A stretch of 64,000 nucleotides of DNA from Acidimicrobium ferrooxidans DSM 10331 (GCF_000023265.1 NC_013124.1:620001-684000), one strand, 5' to 3'; shown: positions 1-10,220, numbered from the stretch's first letter. Made by a program: numbers and translations. Notes: generated by a model from the letters alone, not told the origin.

Positions 1-657
1 GCGGGCGTCGATCAGTTCTCGAGGTTCCAGAACGATCCCGATCGCCGACTGGCCGAGACCGTCGACTTCGTCGACGTCATCACCTACGGCACGCTCGAGG
101 AGGTCGACGCCGCCATCGAGAGGGTCCGACGGCTCCATGAGGGGGTGCGCGGCGTCGACCCTGTCTCGGGGATGCCCTTCGACGCGAACGACCCCGAGCT
201 TCTCGCCTTCGTGCACGATTCGCTCGTCGCCTCGGTCAGCGTGGCGTATCGAACCTTGCACCCTGGCGCTCCGACGTCACTGCTGGATACCTACACCACC
301 GAGATGCGGCGCTTCGCCGAGCGCATGGGCGCGGACCTCGGTCTCGTGCCAGCCGACTTCGCGGGGTGCGTCCGTCTCGTCGAGTCGTGGCCGACCCTGA
401 CCGTGTCGCCCGCCTTCCGCCGCGCGTTCGAGGTCCTCGAGGCGCTGCACGTCGAGGGGCCCGTGCAGATGGTGTGGCCAGCCGTGATGCACTGGGTTCG
501 CCACTCGCTGCCCACGTGGGTGCGGGTCGCGCTCGAGGTGGAGGAGGATCCGGTCGGTGATGCGGTCGCGTGGGTCCTGCTCGAGCTCGCCACGCGGATC
601 GGGCGGGTGATCGTGCCGCCGTCGCCTCGGCGTCTCGCGGCGCTCGGGGTCGCCTAG
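1..657 (+). CDS. DUF2236 / MpaB-like oxygenase family protein (5' end outside window)
   Basis: The reading frame is open from base 1 and ends at TAG 655-657, so the start lies upstream. The visible 218 residues show the family layout: a conserved H near residue 48 (RLHEGVRG), then a D-P-E-L-L-A-F-V-H segment and an S-V-A-Y run. The family (ER-bound oxygenase mpaB / latex-clearing protein Lcp catalytic domain) holds a b-type haem in characterised members. The substrate here is unknown. The stop is followed directly by the GTG of the HAD gene, so the two are probably co-transcribed. Confidence 0.8.
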   Translation, partial: AGVDQFSRFQNDPDRRLAETVDFVDVITYGTLEEVDAAIERVRRLHEGVRGVDPVSGMPFDANDPELLAFVHDSLVASVSVAYRTLHPGAPTSLLDTYTTEMRRFAERMGADLGLVPADFAGCVRLVESWPTLTVSPAFRRAFEVLEALHVEGPVQMVWPAVMHWVRHSLPTWVRVALEVEEDPVGDAVAWVLLELATRIGRVIVPPSPRRLAALGVA

Positions 658-1488
658 GTGGACGACGCCCTCTTCGCGACGGACTTCGACGGCACGCTCC
701 TCGACTCGACCGGCGAGCCGGTCCGACGGAGCGCGGACGCCTTCGCCGCGGCCCGACGCGGGGGCCTCGCCGTCGTCCCGGTCACGGCGCGAGGGCCGCG
801 GTCGTCGCTCGCGATCGCGCGGACGTTGCACCTCGGGCCTGTGTGCGTCTGTTCGAACGGCGTGCTGGGGCTCGACGTGCGCACGGGTGACGTCATCTGG
901 CGCCACGGTCTCCCGCCGGGCAGCGTCGCCGAGATCATCTCTGCGGTGGCGAGGGAGATCCCCGAGGCTCGGTTCGCCGTCGAGACGCGGGAGCAGTTCC
1001 TCGTGGAACCGGCGTTCTTCGAGCCGCAGTGGCGACGGTTCGCGGTCGCGACGGTCGTCGCTCGGCGGGGCCTCGCCGCCGCCGAGGTCCTCAAGGTCGT
1101 CGTGCGCGCGCCCCACCGGCGTGGGGACGAGCTGCAGGGTCAACTGCGTGGCGTCCTTGGAGGCCTGTCGCTGATCCCGGGCTCCAGCGACTGGCTCGAC
1201 ATCATCGCCCATGGGGTGTCGAAGGGCTCAGGCATCGGTCTCGGTGCCGAGGTCCTCGGCGTCGACCTCGAGCGGGTGGGTGCTGTCGGCGACCATCTCA
1301 ACGACGTCGCGATGTTCCATACGGTGGGCCGCGCTTACGCGGTCGCCGACGGTCATCCGCGCGCCTTGGAAGCGGCGGATGAGATCGTGTCCGCCTGTGG
1401 TGACGGTGGGGCCGGCGAGGCGCTCAGGCGCTTCGTTGACACCATTGACCTGCCAATGTCTCAGCGCCTTCCAAGGCGCGAACGGTAG
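658..1488 (+). CDS. HAD-superfamily hydrolase, Cof-like subfamily
   Basis: 276 aa cytosolic phosphatase-like protein. HAD motif I is D9-F-D11-G-T, motif II is T43 in PVTARG, motif III is K189 in GVSKG and motif IV is G-D-H-L-N-D at 211-216. The long insert between motifs II and III is a type C2 cap, as in Cof/YbiV sugar-phosphate phosphatases. The GTG start abuts the stop of the preceding gene with no spacer, indicating translational coupling. Substrate cannot be told from sequence. The gene ends in a 7-bp inverted repeat (1464-1479) inside its last codons. Confidence 0.85.
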   Translation: MDDALFATDFDGTLLDSTGEPVRRSADAFAAARRGGLAVVPVTARGPRSSLAIARTLHLGPVCVCSNGVLGLDVRTGDVIWRHGLPPGSVAEIISAVAREIPEARFAVETREQFLVEPAFFEPQWRRFAVATVVARRGLAAAEVLKVVVRAPHRRGDELQGQLRGVLGGLSLIPGSSDWLDIIAHGVSKGSGIGLGAEVLGVDLERVGAVGDHLNDVAMFHTVGRAYAVADGHPRALEAADEIVSACGDGGAGEALRRFVDTIDLPMSQRLPRRER

Positions 1489-1515
1489 CGTGACGCCGAA
1501 CAGGAGGGTGTTCGG

Positions 1516-2175
1516 GTGCTGTCGCGCATGATCGATACGATGCTCGCCGATCGCTCACCGGCTGAGGAGTACGGCGCATCGCGGCGAGTGCGGGCCGTGG
1601 CGCGCATCATGTCGCTGCTCGGGGTCGTCCTCTTCGTCGGCCTCGCCATCGAGGGTGTCACCATTCTCTTCATCGGTCAGCTGATCTCCATCCACATCCT
1701 GATCGGCATGGTGCTCATCCCGGTGATGGGCTACAAGATCATCGTCGCCACGTATCGTTTTGCGATGTACTACCTGGGTGTGAGCGATTTCAAGCGCGCC
1801 GGACCTCCCGAGCCGCTGCTTCGTGCCATCGGGCCGTTCGTGGTGCTCTCGACGATCGTGCTGATGGGGTCGGGTGTGGTGCTCGCGCTGCTGCCTCCTC
1901 AGTCGGTCGAGGTCGCGACGTGGCGAGCACTACATCAAGAGTCCTTCATCGTGTGGTTTGCGTTGATGACCATCCACGTGCTCGCCTATGCGCGACGAGC
2001 CTTCGGGACCGCGAAGGACGACGTAACGGAGCGGCGCTATCGGTCGCTCGTGGGTCGGCGAGGGCGGCTCGTGAGCGTCGTCATCGCGCTCGCGCTCGGC
2101 GTCGTGCTTGCCGTCGTGATGATCCCTGCGATCGGCCCGTGGTCGCACTACCTCGCATCGTTGGGCGTTCGCTGA
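1516..2175 (+). CDS. Multi-pass membrane protein with spaced histidines, possible b-type haem protein
   Basis: 219 aa with five hydrophobic segments at roughly residues 31-53, 58-80, 104-127, 140-158 and 185-205. H60 sits in segment 2, and H140 and H154 in segment 4. This placement suits bis-His haem ligation in cytochrome b561/DUF4405-like proteins, but no family is certain. GTG start with AGGAGG about 9 nt upstream. It lies between phosphatase genes, and the context gives no pathway. Confidence 0.65.
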   Translation: MLSRMIDTMLADRSPAEEYGASRRVRAVARIMSLLGVVLFVGLAIEGVTILFIGQLISIHILIGMVLIPVMGYKIIVATYRFAMYYLGVSDFKRAGPPEPLLRAIGPFVVLSTIVLMGSGVVLALLPPQSVEVATWRALHQESFIVWFALMTIHVLAYARRAFGTAKDDVTERRYRSLVGRRGRLVSVVIALALGVVLAVVMIPAIGPWSHYLASLGVR

Positions 2176-2183
2176 GCGGCGCC

Positions 2184-2189
2184 TAGCGT
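2184..2189 (+). promoter_or_regulatory. -10 element TAGCGT of a leaderless promoter
   Basis: TAGCGT lies 6 nt before the GTG at 2196 and no Shine-Dalgarno separates them. The same arrangement recurs across the window. The -35 is not recognisable. Confidence 0.5.
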
Positions 2190-2195
2190 GGAGAC

Positions 2196-2969
2196 GTGCC
2201 AGAAGCCGCTGGTGGTGTCGACCAACTCCTGACGCTCGCGAGGGAAACCGCCGAGGCCTGTCTCGCAAGTGTCGAGGCGACCTCGACCGACTGGTCGTCC
2301 ACGGGGGATCGTCGGGGACAGCATCGCGGTGACGTCGTTGCGGACCAGGCAGCGCTCGAACTGCTCGATCGCCCCTGGCTCAACGTCGTTTCGGAGGAGT
2401 CGGGGGTGCTCGATCGAGGAGCCGCGCTGACGGCGATCGTCGATCCCATCGATGGCTCGACCAACGCGTCGCGGGGTCTCTTCCCGTGGGCGAGTTCGGT
2501 TGCGATCGCGGACGACAAGGGCCCTCTGGTGGGGGTCGTGAGCCTGTGCCGAGGCGGCGGGACCTACTGGGCCGTGCGCGGGGCGGGAGCTCGCAGGGAT
2601 CGGCGGCCGGTCAGCTCGAGTGCCGCATCGAGCGTGCGCGGCAAGCTCGTCGCCTGCAACGGGACGCCACGGGCGTGGCTCGGGTGGGGACAGTTGCGCG
2701 CGTTTGGCTCGGCAGCCTCTGAGCTGGCCTTCGTCGCAGAAGGCAGTATCGACGCTCTGGTGGACTTCTCGGAAGGGCTTGCGATCTGGGACATCGCAGC
2801 TGGCGTCCTCATCGCGCGTGAGGCCGGCGCGGCTGTCGTGAGGGCGAACGGTAACGAGGTGGACCTCAGCCCGACGGCGCCGCGACAGCGAATCGTCGCT
2901 GGAGCGTCGACTTCGCTCGCGACCGAGCTTGTCGCCGCCCTTGCTGGGGTCGGCTTGGAGCGGCGATGA
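2196..2969 (+). CDS. Inositol monophosphatase family protein
   Basis: 257 aa metal-dependent phosphatase of the IMPase/CysQ/FBPase fold. Metal ligands are visible as S-E-E-S-G (66-70), D-P-I-D-G-S-T-N (83-90) and W-D (198-199) followed by I-A-A-G. Substrate could be inositol phosphate, histidinol phosphate, PAP or fructose bisphosphate. Start chosen at GTG 2196 because a TAGCGT hexamer sits 6 nt upstream. It overlaps the GNAT gene by 4 nt (ATGA). A second paralogue lies at 31374. Confidence 0.85.
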   Translation: MPEAAGGVDQLLTLARETAEACLASVEATSTDWSSTGDRRGQHRGDVVADQAALELLDRPWLNVVSEESGVLDRGAALTAIVDPIDGSTNASRGLFPWASSVAIADDKGPLVGVVSLCRGGGTYWAVRGAGARRDRRPVSSSAASSVRGKLVACNGTPRAWLGWGQLRAFGSAASELAFVAEGSIDALVDFSEGLAIWDIAAGVLIAREAGAAVVRANGNEVDLSPTAPRQRIVAGASTSLATELVAALAGVGLERR

Positions 2970-3433
2970 CGCTGGCATGGGTCGATCGGGACGACGATCT
3001 CGCCCTCGCGCTCGACGCGATCCGTCGTTATCAGGCCGAACTTGGCGAGGACCTGTGCTTCCAAGCACCTGACGACACGATCGAAGCTCTGCGTGGGCAT
3101 TACGGTCCTCCTGGCGGTGTGGCGCTGTGGTTCGACGGGGGACGGGCGGTCGGCGTGGTGTGCGTGCGCAAGCTCGACGAGCATCGAGCCGAGCTGAAGC
3201 GGCTGTGGGTCGTGCCCGAGTATCGGGGTCGCGGTTGGGGCCGAGCGCTCGTGGAGGCGGCGCTCGAGCGCGCGCGGGCAGCTGGCTTTCGCGAGATCGT
3301 CCTCGATTCGCTCGATCGTTTGCAGCCTGCACTCGAGCTCTATCGAAGCCTTGGATTCGTCTCGGTCGAGCCGTACACGACCAATCCGCTTCCCGGAGCC
3401 GTCTTCCTCGGCCGTACGCTTTTCGAGCGCTAG
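2966..3433 (+). CDS. GNAT-family N-acetyltransferase
   Basis: 155 aa, a single GNAT domain. The acetyl-CoA loop is R87-G-R-G-W-G after the V-V-P-E-Y strand (82-86), followed by the A-L-E-L-Y-R-S-L-G-F segment typical of family C-termini. Starts in an ATGA overlap with the IMPase-like gene, so it is translationally coupled. Acceptor substrate unknown. Confidence 0.85.
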   Translation: MTLAWVDRDDDLALALDAIRRYQAELGEDLCFQAPDDTIEALRGHYGPPGGVALWFDGGRAVGVVCVRKLDEHRAELKRLWVVPEYRGRGWGRALVEAALERARAAGFREIVLDSLDRLQPALELYRSLGFVSVEPYTTNPLPGAVFLGRTLFER

Positions 3434-4056
3434 GGTGACCAAGCCGAGCTCGTGCGAAGACGTTGCGGCTGGCTCTCTCCTCGCAACCAGGTCAACAGGC
3501 CGAGATGTTGGGCGGATCCGACCGGTGCCGCGTGGCGGACAAGGGACCGACTTCTTGGGCGAAGCGTGGAGCGCTCCGCGCGCGAATCGAGCGATGCGTC
3601 GTCGATCGGCGTGAGCTCAGGTCGCTTCGTGAGCGCAGCTGGCTCTCGGAGGACGTCGAGGAGGACCGTCGGAGCGAGGCTGAGGTGGCTGATGAGGATG
3701 TCATCCGCACGCGCGAGCTCTGCTTCGAGGACCGTCAGTGTTCGTCGTGCGAGGCGTGCGCAGGGCGCCGTTCGCGCCACCGGAACTGATGCCGTGTCTC
3801 CAGCTGGGCTTGGCAGGAGGGTTCACGTGACTGGCGCCCCAATGGGGAGCTGGCGATGGACGCTCATTGTCGGAGCGTGTCGCGCACTCGGTCGAGGCGA
3901 TGCGCGGCGGTGGAGACTGGCGGCACGACGGACGCACCTGCCAACGATTCCTCGAGTGCATCCGGGGAGCGTGGCACCGACGGTGTGCCAATACGAATCC
4001 ATCATGAACTGAGCCCTTCCATGTCCACGATGTTCGTGCTCGCGAGCGGCGAGTGC
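3434..4056. other. No recognisable gene
   Basis: Several short frames are open on both strands. A minus-strand stretch near 3540-3760 looks partly coding-like, but no frame has a domain, a start signal and consistent codon use together. I read it as decayed or intergenic DNA at the left edge of the accessory patch. Confidence 0.5.
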
Positions 4057-5013
4057 TTACGACGAAGGTTCTTCGAGTAGTTGTTGTACGTCTCGGCTCT
4101 GCCATTCGCCGTAGGTGATGCCCAGTCCCTCAACTTTCCAGCTGGTGCGTCCATTGTCAGCGCGGCCCGCTACCATCGATGATGCTGCCGAAGGGGAGGA
4201 AAACACGCAGTTACGGGTGAAGGTACGAGTCGTGCCGTCGGGGCTCAGCGCCAGTGTTCCATCGTCCACGAGCCTCTGGTGCAGCGGCTTGTAGGAGCTA
4301 TCGTCTGCGCCTTGCCAATCCTTCCGCGCGGTCGAGCCAGCCAGGACCGTGAACTCGCCGTCGATCTCCTGCGCGGTCGCACTGATACCCGCGCGCTTCA
4401 GGGTGTAGTGCAACAATGGCGATGCCGGGTAGGGCGCTTCGATCGTCGCCTGACCGGCATGATCGGCTGCCGCCATGACCGAACGGCTCGCAGTTGATCG
4501 GAGGAGGTTGACTCCGAGGACCGGCAGCACGATCATGGCTTGGGCTATGAAGTACTCCATGTCCGAGACATCGGCTTCGGGTAGTTGGGGCGGTGGCGGC
4601 GCGGTGGCATTGTCCAAAGCTGCTCGATGTGCCTGTTGAGCGAGCGTGATCAGTCGTGACTCGAGGTAGCGGGCGTGAGCCTTCGTGAGGTTTGTGTCCT
4701 TGCTCGTCAGGACGATGACTCGGTCCCAGAAGTCCTTGCCGCCTTGGCTCTCGGGGCGAGCATGTTGGGCGAGCCGCTTGCTGACGTCGTCGCCCTCGCC
4801 GATGTAGGCGACGGTGCCTCCGAGACGCTTGGGATCGTCCCCCAGCAAGATGTAGATGCCGGTTCGCCCCGTCTCGGGTCGGCGAAGAAGGTTCGCCAGG
4901 TCCGAGCGGGGTGCAGCGACGACGTGCCCCGTCCAGTTCATGATCTCGGCGGTGAGTAACCCTCCTGGCGTCCCGTCGGCCAAGAAGATGCGAATCGACT
5001 TCCCGGCGGTCAC
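4057..5013 (-). CDS. GIY-YIG nuclease-domain protein, probable DUF4357 C-terminus
   Basis: 318 aa from GTG 5013; upstream in-frame residues look non-coding. The nuclease core has G52-I-Y and Y70-I-G, R80 in S-K-R-L-A-Q-H, and E118 in R-Y-L-E-S-R, matching the catalytic tyrosines, arginine and metal-binding glutamate of the fold. The C-terminal third, with an F-T-V-L-A-G-S-x-A motif, resembles DUF4357, which often accompanies GIY-YIG domains in accessory genes. A -10 candidate TACGCT lies 67 nt upstream. Role unknown; defence or mobile DNA maintenance is inference from context. Confidence 0.8.
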   Translation of the reverse strand: MTAGKSIRIFLADGTPGGLLTAEIMNWTGHVVAAPRSDLANLLRRPETGRTGIYILLGDDPKRLGGTVAYIGEGDDVSKRLAQHARPESQGGKDFWDRVIVLTSKDTNLTKAHARYLESRLITLAQQAHRAALDNATAPPPPQLPEADVSDMEYFIAQAMIVLPVLGVNLLRSTASRSVMAAADHAGQATIEAPYPASPLLHYTLKRAGISATAQEIDGEFTVLAGSTARKDWQGADDSSYKPLHQRLVDDGTLALSPDGTTRTFTRNCVFSSPSAASSMVAGRADNGRTSWKVEGLGITYGEWQSRDVQQLLEEPSS

Positions 5014-5456
5014 GTGAGGGCCTCGTGTGCTGGTTGTCGAGTACGTCGTGCAAGCAGTGTCTGGGCGAACACGACCGGTAGCGTAGCATTCCTCGCGCTC
5101 TGTGAGGAGGTGGCGTGATCGGCTGAGATGGTGAGCAATGACGCCGTGTCGGTGCGTGCGATACGGCCGCTCGTGGTTCACTGTGGCATGGCCGGCGACC
5201 GGTGCGGTGCGTGCGGTGGGTATCGCGCGTGCGCAGCGTCGCAGTGCATGAGGGGCCCGACGACGACATCGCGGCGTCGCCCAGGAGTCAGAAGTTCTCC
5301 GCGCTCAGCCTCATCAGCGCTCGACGGGACCAGCGAGCAGTAGCGTGAGGAGGTCGGGTCTCACGTTGAGGGTGGGCTCGGTTTCTTTGTCCGGCCAGAG
5401 CCTGTCGAGCAAACGAGGCAAGCCCGTAGGGCTGAGATCCGCGAGAAGGAGCTCAG
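5014..5456. other. Intergenic gap between two divergent accessory genes
   Basis: About 440 bp without a credible gene. It holds the minus-strand -10 candidate of the GIY-YIG gene and the AAGGAG ribosome-binding site of the gene at 5457. Confidence 0.6.
5080..5085 (-). promoter_or_regulatory. Extended -10 TGC-TACGCT upstream of GIY-YIG gene
   Basis: Reading the minus strand gives TGCTACGCT, the same extended -10 as seen before recA at 42065-42073. It leaves a leader of about 60 nt. Confidence 0.4.
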
Positions 5457-6605
5457 GTGGACGAATCAATCTTTGTCATTGGATCAGACGGTAGGCTCAC
5501 TTCAATCCAGAAGAATACCTATGAACGTGAGGCTGAACTCCAGCAGCTTATCAAGGATCATCCGGAACTCATACCTGCGATGGGTGGTAGCGGAGAAGGC
5601 GAACCCATCCGCTGGCTACTGGTGCGACGGGAAGCGGGGATACCGCGAGAGGATGGCGGCTCAGATTGGTGGGCCATCGACCACATCCTCGTTGATCAAT
5701 TCGCAATCCCAACCTTCGTCGAGGTGAAGCGAGCAAGCGACACGAGGGTTCGTCGTGAGGTTGTAGCTCAGATGCTCGACTACGTTGCCAATGCTACCGT
5801 TTATTGGCAGCCCGGCACCCTCGAGGGGTGGTTCAATGCTCAGCATGACGATCCCGAGCAGCGGCTCTTGGATTTCTTGGACGGATCGGAACTCAGCTCC
5901 GGCAAGTTCTGGTCGAGAGTCGACGACAACCTCCGGTCTGGTCGAGTAAGGTGTGTCTTCGTCGCCGATTCTGTTCCAGACTCACTGATTCGTCTCGTCG
6001 AGTTCTTGAACGAACACCTGCGACGTACCGAGGTGTACGCCGTCGAGTTGCCTCAGTATGTAAGCACCGACCAACTCCCTGGAGTGAGGGTCATTGTCCC
6101 AAGGGTGATCGGCGATACCGTCCGTGCGAGTGCGAACAAGCGGGAGGGACAATCGGTTCCGAAGCGGCAGTGGGATGAGGAGAGTTTCCTTGCCGCCCTC
6201 CGAGAGCGTAGCGATGCGGCCAGCGTGACACTCTCTCGTGAGATCCTCGAATGGGCACGCGCCCATGGTGTCCGAGTGATCTACGGTAATGGCAAGGTTG
6301 ATGCTTCAATGATGCTCGTCGTCGGACCCAAGCCGAACGGGTATGTCTTTGCGACGGTCTGGAGTTATGGCTCGATCGAGATCGATCTCCAGTACATGAG
6401 GCGTTCGCCAGCGTTTCGGGAAGACGAGAGTCGACGAGAGGTGATCCGCAGACTGAATCACATTCCAGGTGTCGCGATCGACGAGTTCCGTTACTCCCGG
6501 CGTCCGAATGTTCCGCTAACTGTGTTCGCTGGGGATCCGGCGCGAAACGAGCTCTTCGATATCCTCTCTTGGATCGTGGAGCAGCTGAGATCTCCTCTTC
6601 TGTAG
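5457..6605 (+). CDS. PD-(D/E)XK nuclease-like protein of unknown function
   Basis: 382 aa. Residues 70-110 carry a restriction-endonuclease-like core: D75 in A-I-D-H-I-L, E89-V-K91, and Q105-M-L-D-Y, the order seen in DUF91/NucS-like and other PD-(D/E)XK nucleases. E25 may be the N-terminal acidic residue. Residues 240-382 form a second unassigned domain. GTG start with AAGGAG 5446-5451. The A/T-richer codon use differs from the core genes around it, suggesting acquisition. Divergent to the GIY-YIG gene. Defence or repair is possible, but no partner proves it. Confidence 0.65.
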   Translation: MDESIFVIGSDGRLTSIQKNTYEREAELQQLIKDHPELIPAMGGSGEGEPIRWLLVRREAGIPREDGGSDWWAIDHILVDQFAIPTFVEVKRASDTRVRREVVAQMLDYVANATVYWQPGTLEGWFNAQHDDPEQRLLDFLDGSELSSGKFWSRVDDNLRSGRVRCVFVADSVPDSLIRLVEFLNEHLRRTEVYAVELPQYVSTDQLPGVRVIVPRVIGDTVRASANKREGQSVPKRQWDEESFLAALRERSDAASVTLSREILEWARAHGVRVIYGNGKVDASMMLVVGPKPNGYVFATVWSYGSIEIDLQYMRRSPAFREDESRREVIRRLNHIPGVAIDEFRYSRRPNVPLTVFAGDPARNELFDILSWIVEQLRSPLL

Positions 6606-6642
6606 AGACGCGCCGTCGCGAGCTGTCAGGTAGTGAGGCGAG

Positions 6643-6662
6643 CCACCCTTGTGTGGTGGTTT
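6643..6662 (+). terminator. Weak hairpin after the PD-(D/E)XK-like gene
   Basis: CCACC / GGTGG stem with a 7-nt loop, followed by TTTG. A short stem and a poor T-run make it a weak candidate. Confidence 0.3.
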
Positions 6663-6866
6663 GATGGCAAGTGTTCTGCAGGGCGGGTCACGTCGGGTCC
6701 GTTGCTTGCGGATCAAGGCAAGCCGGCTGCCTCGATAGGACGGCGGATGGCTCGGACTTTCGCTCTGGCGGGCGCTGCCGTCGGAGATCCCAGAACGGGC
6801 CGACATAGGAGCGAACCCGTACGCAGGTCGACGTGGTGAGGGTCCGAGGAAGAGGACAGAGCTCTG

Positions 6867-6943
6867 TGGTGGGCGCTAAGGGACTCGAACCCCTGACCTG
6901 CTGGTTGTAAGCCAGCTGCTCTGACCACCTGAGCTAAGCGCCC
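6867..6943 (-). tRNA. tRNA-Val (anticodon UAC), CCA encoded
   Basis: The minus strand folds into a full cloverleaf: acceptor GGGCGCT/AGCGCCC, D stem GCTC/GAGC, anticodon stem GCTGG/CCAGC with loop CTTACAA (anticodon TAC), T arm AGGGG-TTCGAGT-CCCTT, discriminator A and encoded CCA at 6869-6867. The 5' end is 8 bp past the stop of the EamA gene on the same strand, so the two may be co-transcribed. Its 3' end faces the accessory patch 3434-6866. Confidence 0.95.
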
Positions 6944-6951
6944 GAGAGACG

Positions 6952-7884
6952 TCAGCGTAGCGGGCGTTCGGGTTCGGAGGCGGAGTGCCGGGGGCGGTGT
7001 CCCACCCGAGTGAGCGCCGTGGCGATCACGCTCGCGACGACGAGGGCGACGCCGATGCCCATCGATAGCGAAGCCACTGCGAGTCCGAGCGCCACCGAGA
7101 CCACCGCCGCAACCACCGGCTCCAAGGTCCCGATGATGTTCGCCTGGAGCGCGACGACGCGGTCGAGCGCGGTGAGATACAGGGCGAAGGGCAGTGCGGT
7201 CCCAGCGATCGCGACGAATGCGACCTCTGCCCAGCCGGTCCCATCGAGCGAGCGAGGCCACGCCATGATCAGGACCGGGGCCATGGGGATCGCGCCGAGC
7301 ACGAACGCCCGTGTCACGACGCGCGGGGCCGGCTCGGCTCTATACAGGGGCGCTGGCGCGAGGTTGTAGAGCGCGGTGACCACTGCGGAAGCAAGCCCCC
7401 ATGCGATGGCGGTGAGACCGACGTGCTCACCCGGGCTGATGCCGACGACCAAGCCGACCCCGCCGACGGCGGCGATCACGATCACGACCTCGATCAGGCT
7501 GGGTCGTTGCCAGGCGCGGAGGGTTCCCCAGAGCAGGATCAACACGGGGCTCGTGAACTGCAGCAGCGTCGCGGTCACGGCCGAGCCGGTCGCGACCGCG
7601 AGGAAGTAGGTCGCTTGGACGCCGAGCAGGCCGACCAGCGCGAACACGAGGAGCCGACCTCGGAGCGCTCGGGGGCCGAGGCTGAAGCTGTGCCGGATCG
7701 GGTCGTGACGGAGGGCCTGCCAGGCGACCAGCAACGCTGCCGAGACGATGATCCTGCTCGCGACCAGCCACAGCGCGGTGACGTCGGTCGTGTCGAACAG
7801 GCGCTGCGCGACGACACCGGAGATCCCCCACAGCGTCGCGGCAGCGACCACGCTGGCCAGCGCTCGACGGTCTTCGGTCGTCAC
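6952..7884 (-). CDS. EamA/DMT-family transporter
   Basis: 310 aa integral membrane protein with about ten hydrophobic helices in two EamA repeats (residues ~8-145 and ~160-290), the layout of drug/metabolite exporters such as RhaT/YdcZ relatives. The substrate is not predictable. GTG start at 7884 has TAGCCT exactly 7 nt upstream and no Shine-Dalgarno, so it is probably leaderless. tRNA-Val follows 8 bp after the stop. Confidence 0.85.
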   Translation of the reverse strand: MTTEDRRALASVVAAATLWGISGVVAQRLFDTTDVTALWLVASRIIVSAALLVAWQALRHDPIRHSFSLGPRALRGRLLVFALVGLLGVQATYFLAVATGSAVTATLLQFTSPVLILLWGTLRAWQRPSLIEVVIVIAAVGGVGLVVGISPGEHVGLTAIAWGLASAVVTALYNLAPAPLYRAEPAPRVVTRAFVLGAIPMAPVLIMAWPRSLDGTGWAEVAFVAIAGTALPFALYLTALDRVVALQANIIGTLEPVVAAVVSVALGLAVASLSMGIGVALVVASVIATALTRVGHRPRHSASEPERPLR

Positions 7885-7891
7885 GACCCCA

Positions 7892-7897
7892 AGGCTA
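7892..7897 (-). promoter_or_regulatory. -10 element TAGCCT, leaderless promoter of the EamA gene
   Basis: On the minus strand TAGCCT is followed by 7 nt and then the GTG start codon, so transcription would begin at or next to the start codon. Confidence 0.6.
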
Positions 7898-7961
7898 GGT
7901 CGTGGGTATGGACGCTTGCCTCGCGTGCCGTACGATAGGGCGAGCCGGACGAGGAGGAAGG

Positions 7962-9330
<1,369 letters not shown>

Positions 9331-9344
<14 letters not shown>

Positions 9345-10077
9345 AGCGTTCGACGCCCTTCGATGCCGCGAAGGCGAGCCGTGGCGTGCCGTTCGTGAGT
9401 CGAAAGCCCAGCGACACCATCTCGCTGGGCGGATTGTCGGAGGCCTGGAGGTTCGGATCAGTGAGGCCGACGACCGTGAAGCCCTGGTTCGGGGACGTAA
9501 AGGTCGGGTTGGAGCTCTCGCATCCGACCGTCGCGATGACCGGGCCTGCGATGGTGTACGGCGTACTCGTGGTCGTCCCGGGCGGACTCGGGATCGCCTC
9601 GGCGTGGCGGAGGCCGCTCAGCACCGTCTCGAAGTAGAAGATGGTGTTCGGCGGATCCTTGACGAGCGGTGATGGCGGCACCGAGGCGAGGATCGCGACG
9701 AGCTGGGGCCCGGCCGTACCTGGTTTGAAGGCGTACACGCCGTTCGGGACGTTGCCGACCATGTTGGCACACGACGCCGAAACGATGGCGAGTGGTGTCG
9801 TGCCGGTCACGTAGCCGACGACCGTTCCCTGCTGCGTGGGCGGGCCGCTCAATGGGTGGCAGTGCGGGGCCAACCCCGGGTAGGTGAGCTTCGACCACGC
9901 TACGTCTGCGAACGCAGCCTCGGCCGCTCGGTCGGACGGTGTGAGGACGACCGGGGCCTCGCGAGGGGCGCGAGGGGTGGGACGTGCGCTGATGCCGACG
10001 CTCGACTGGCCACAGGCCGCGAGCGCCACACTCGTGCCTAGGAGGCTGATCACCGCTCGGCTCCTGCGTCGATTCAT
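9331..10077 (-). CDS. Secreted lipoprotein of unknown function
   Basis: 248 aa. The N-terminus is M-N-R-R-R-S-R, then a hydrophobic stretch ending L-A-A-C (C about residue 22), a classical lipobox, so it is exported and lipid-anchored. A Pro/Thr-rich linker precedes a folded domain with three or four further cysteines (such as C-H-P, S-C-A-N, V-G-C-E) that could form disulphides. No family recognised. TACGCT lies 10 nt upstream of the ATG. Confidence 0.7.
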
Positions 10078-10206
10078 GGTGCATGTCAGCGTAGTCAACG
10101 GGTGCTGAGCGAGCGCGAGGCTCCCGGGTGCGCGACCCGACCATGGGCCTGGCTCGGCTACCGGGCGAATTGGAGGGGAGTGCCTGCGACAGGTGCCGAT
10201 CGGCGG

Positions 10207-10212
10207 TAGCCT
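10207..10212 (+). promoter_or_regulatory. -10 element TAGCCT before xerC
   Basis: TAGCCT followed by 8 nt and ATG 10221, with no ribosome-binding site between; it supports that ATG over the upstream GTG/ATG options. Confidence 0.5.
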
Positions 10213-10220
10213 GGGCCCAG

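Noticed and set aside
3701-4105. 134-aa minus-strand ORF as a gene
   Set aside because: No start signal or domain, overlaps the GIY-YIG 3' end, and codon use is not consistent.
3434-6866. Integrated island with tRNA att duplication
   Set aside because: I looked for a second copy of the tRNA-Val 3' end at the left side and saw none; no integrase present. Kept only as an accessory patch.
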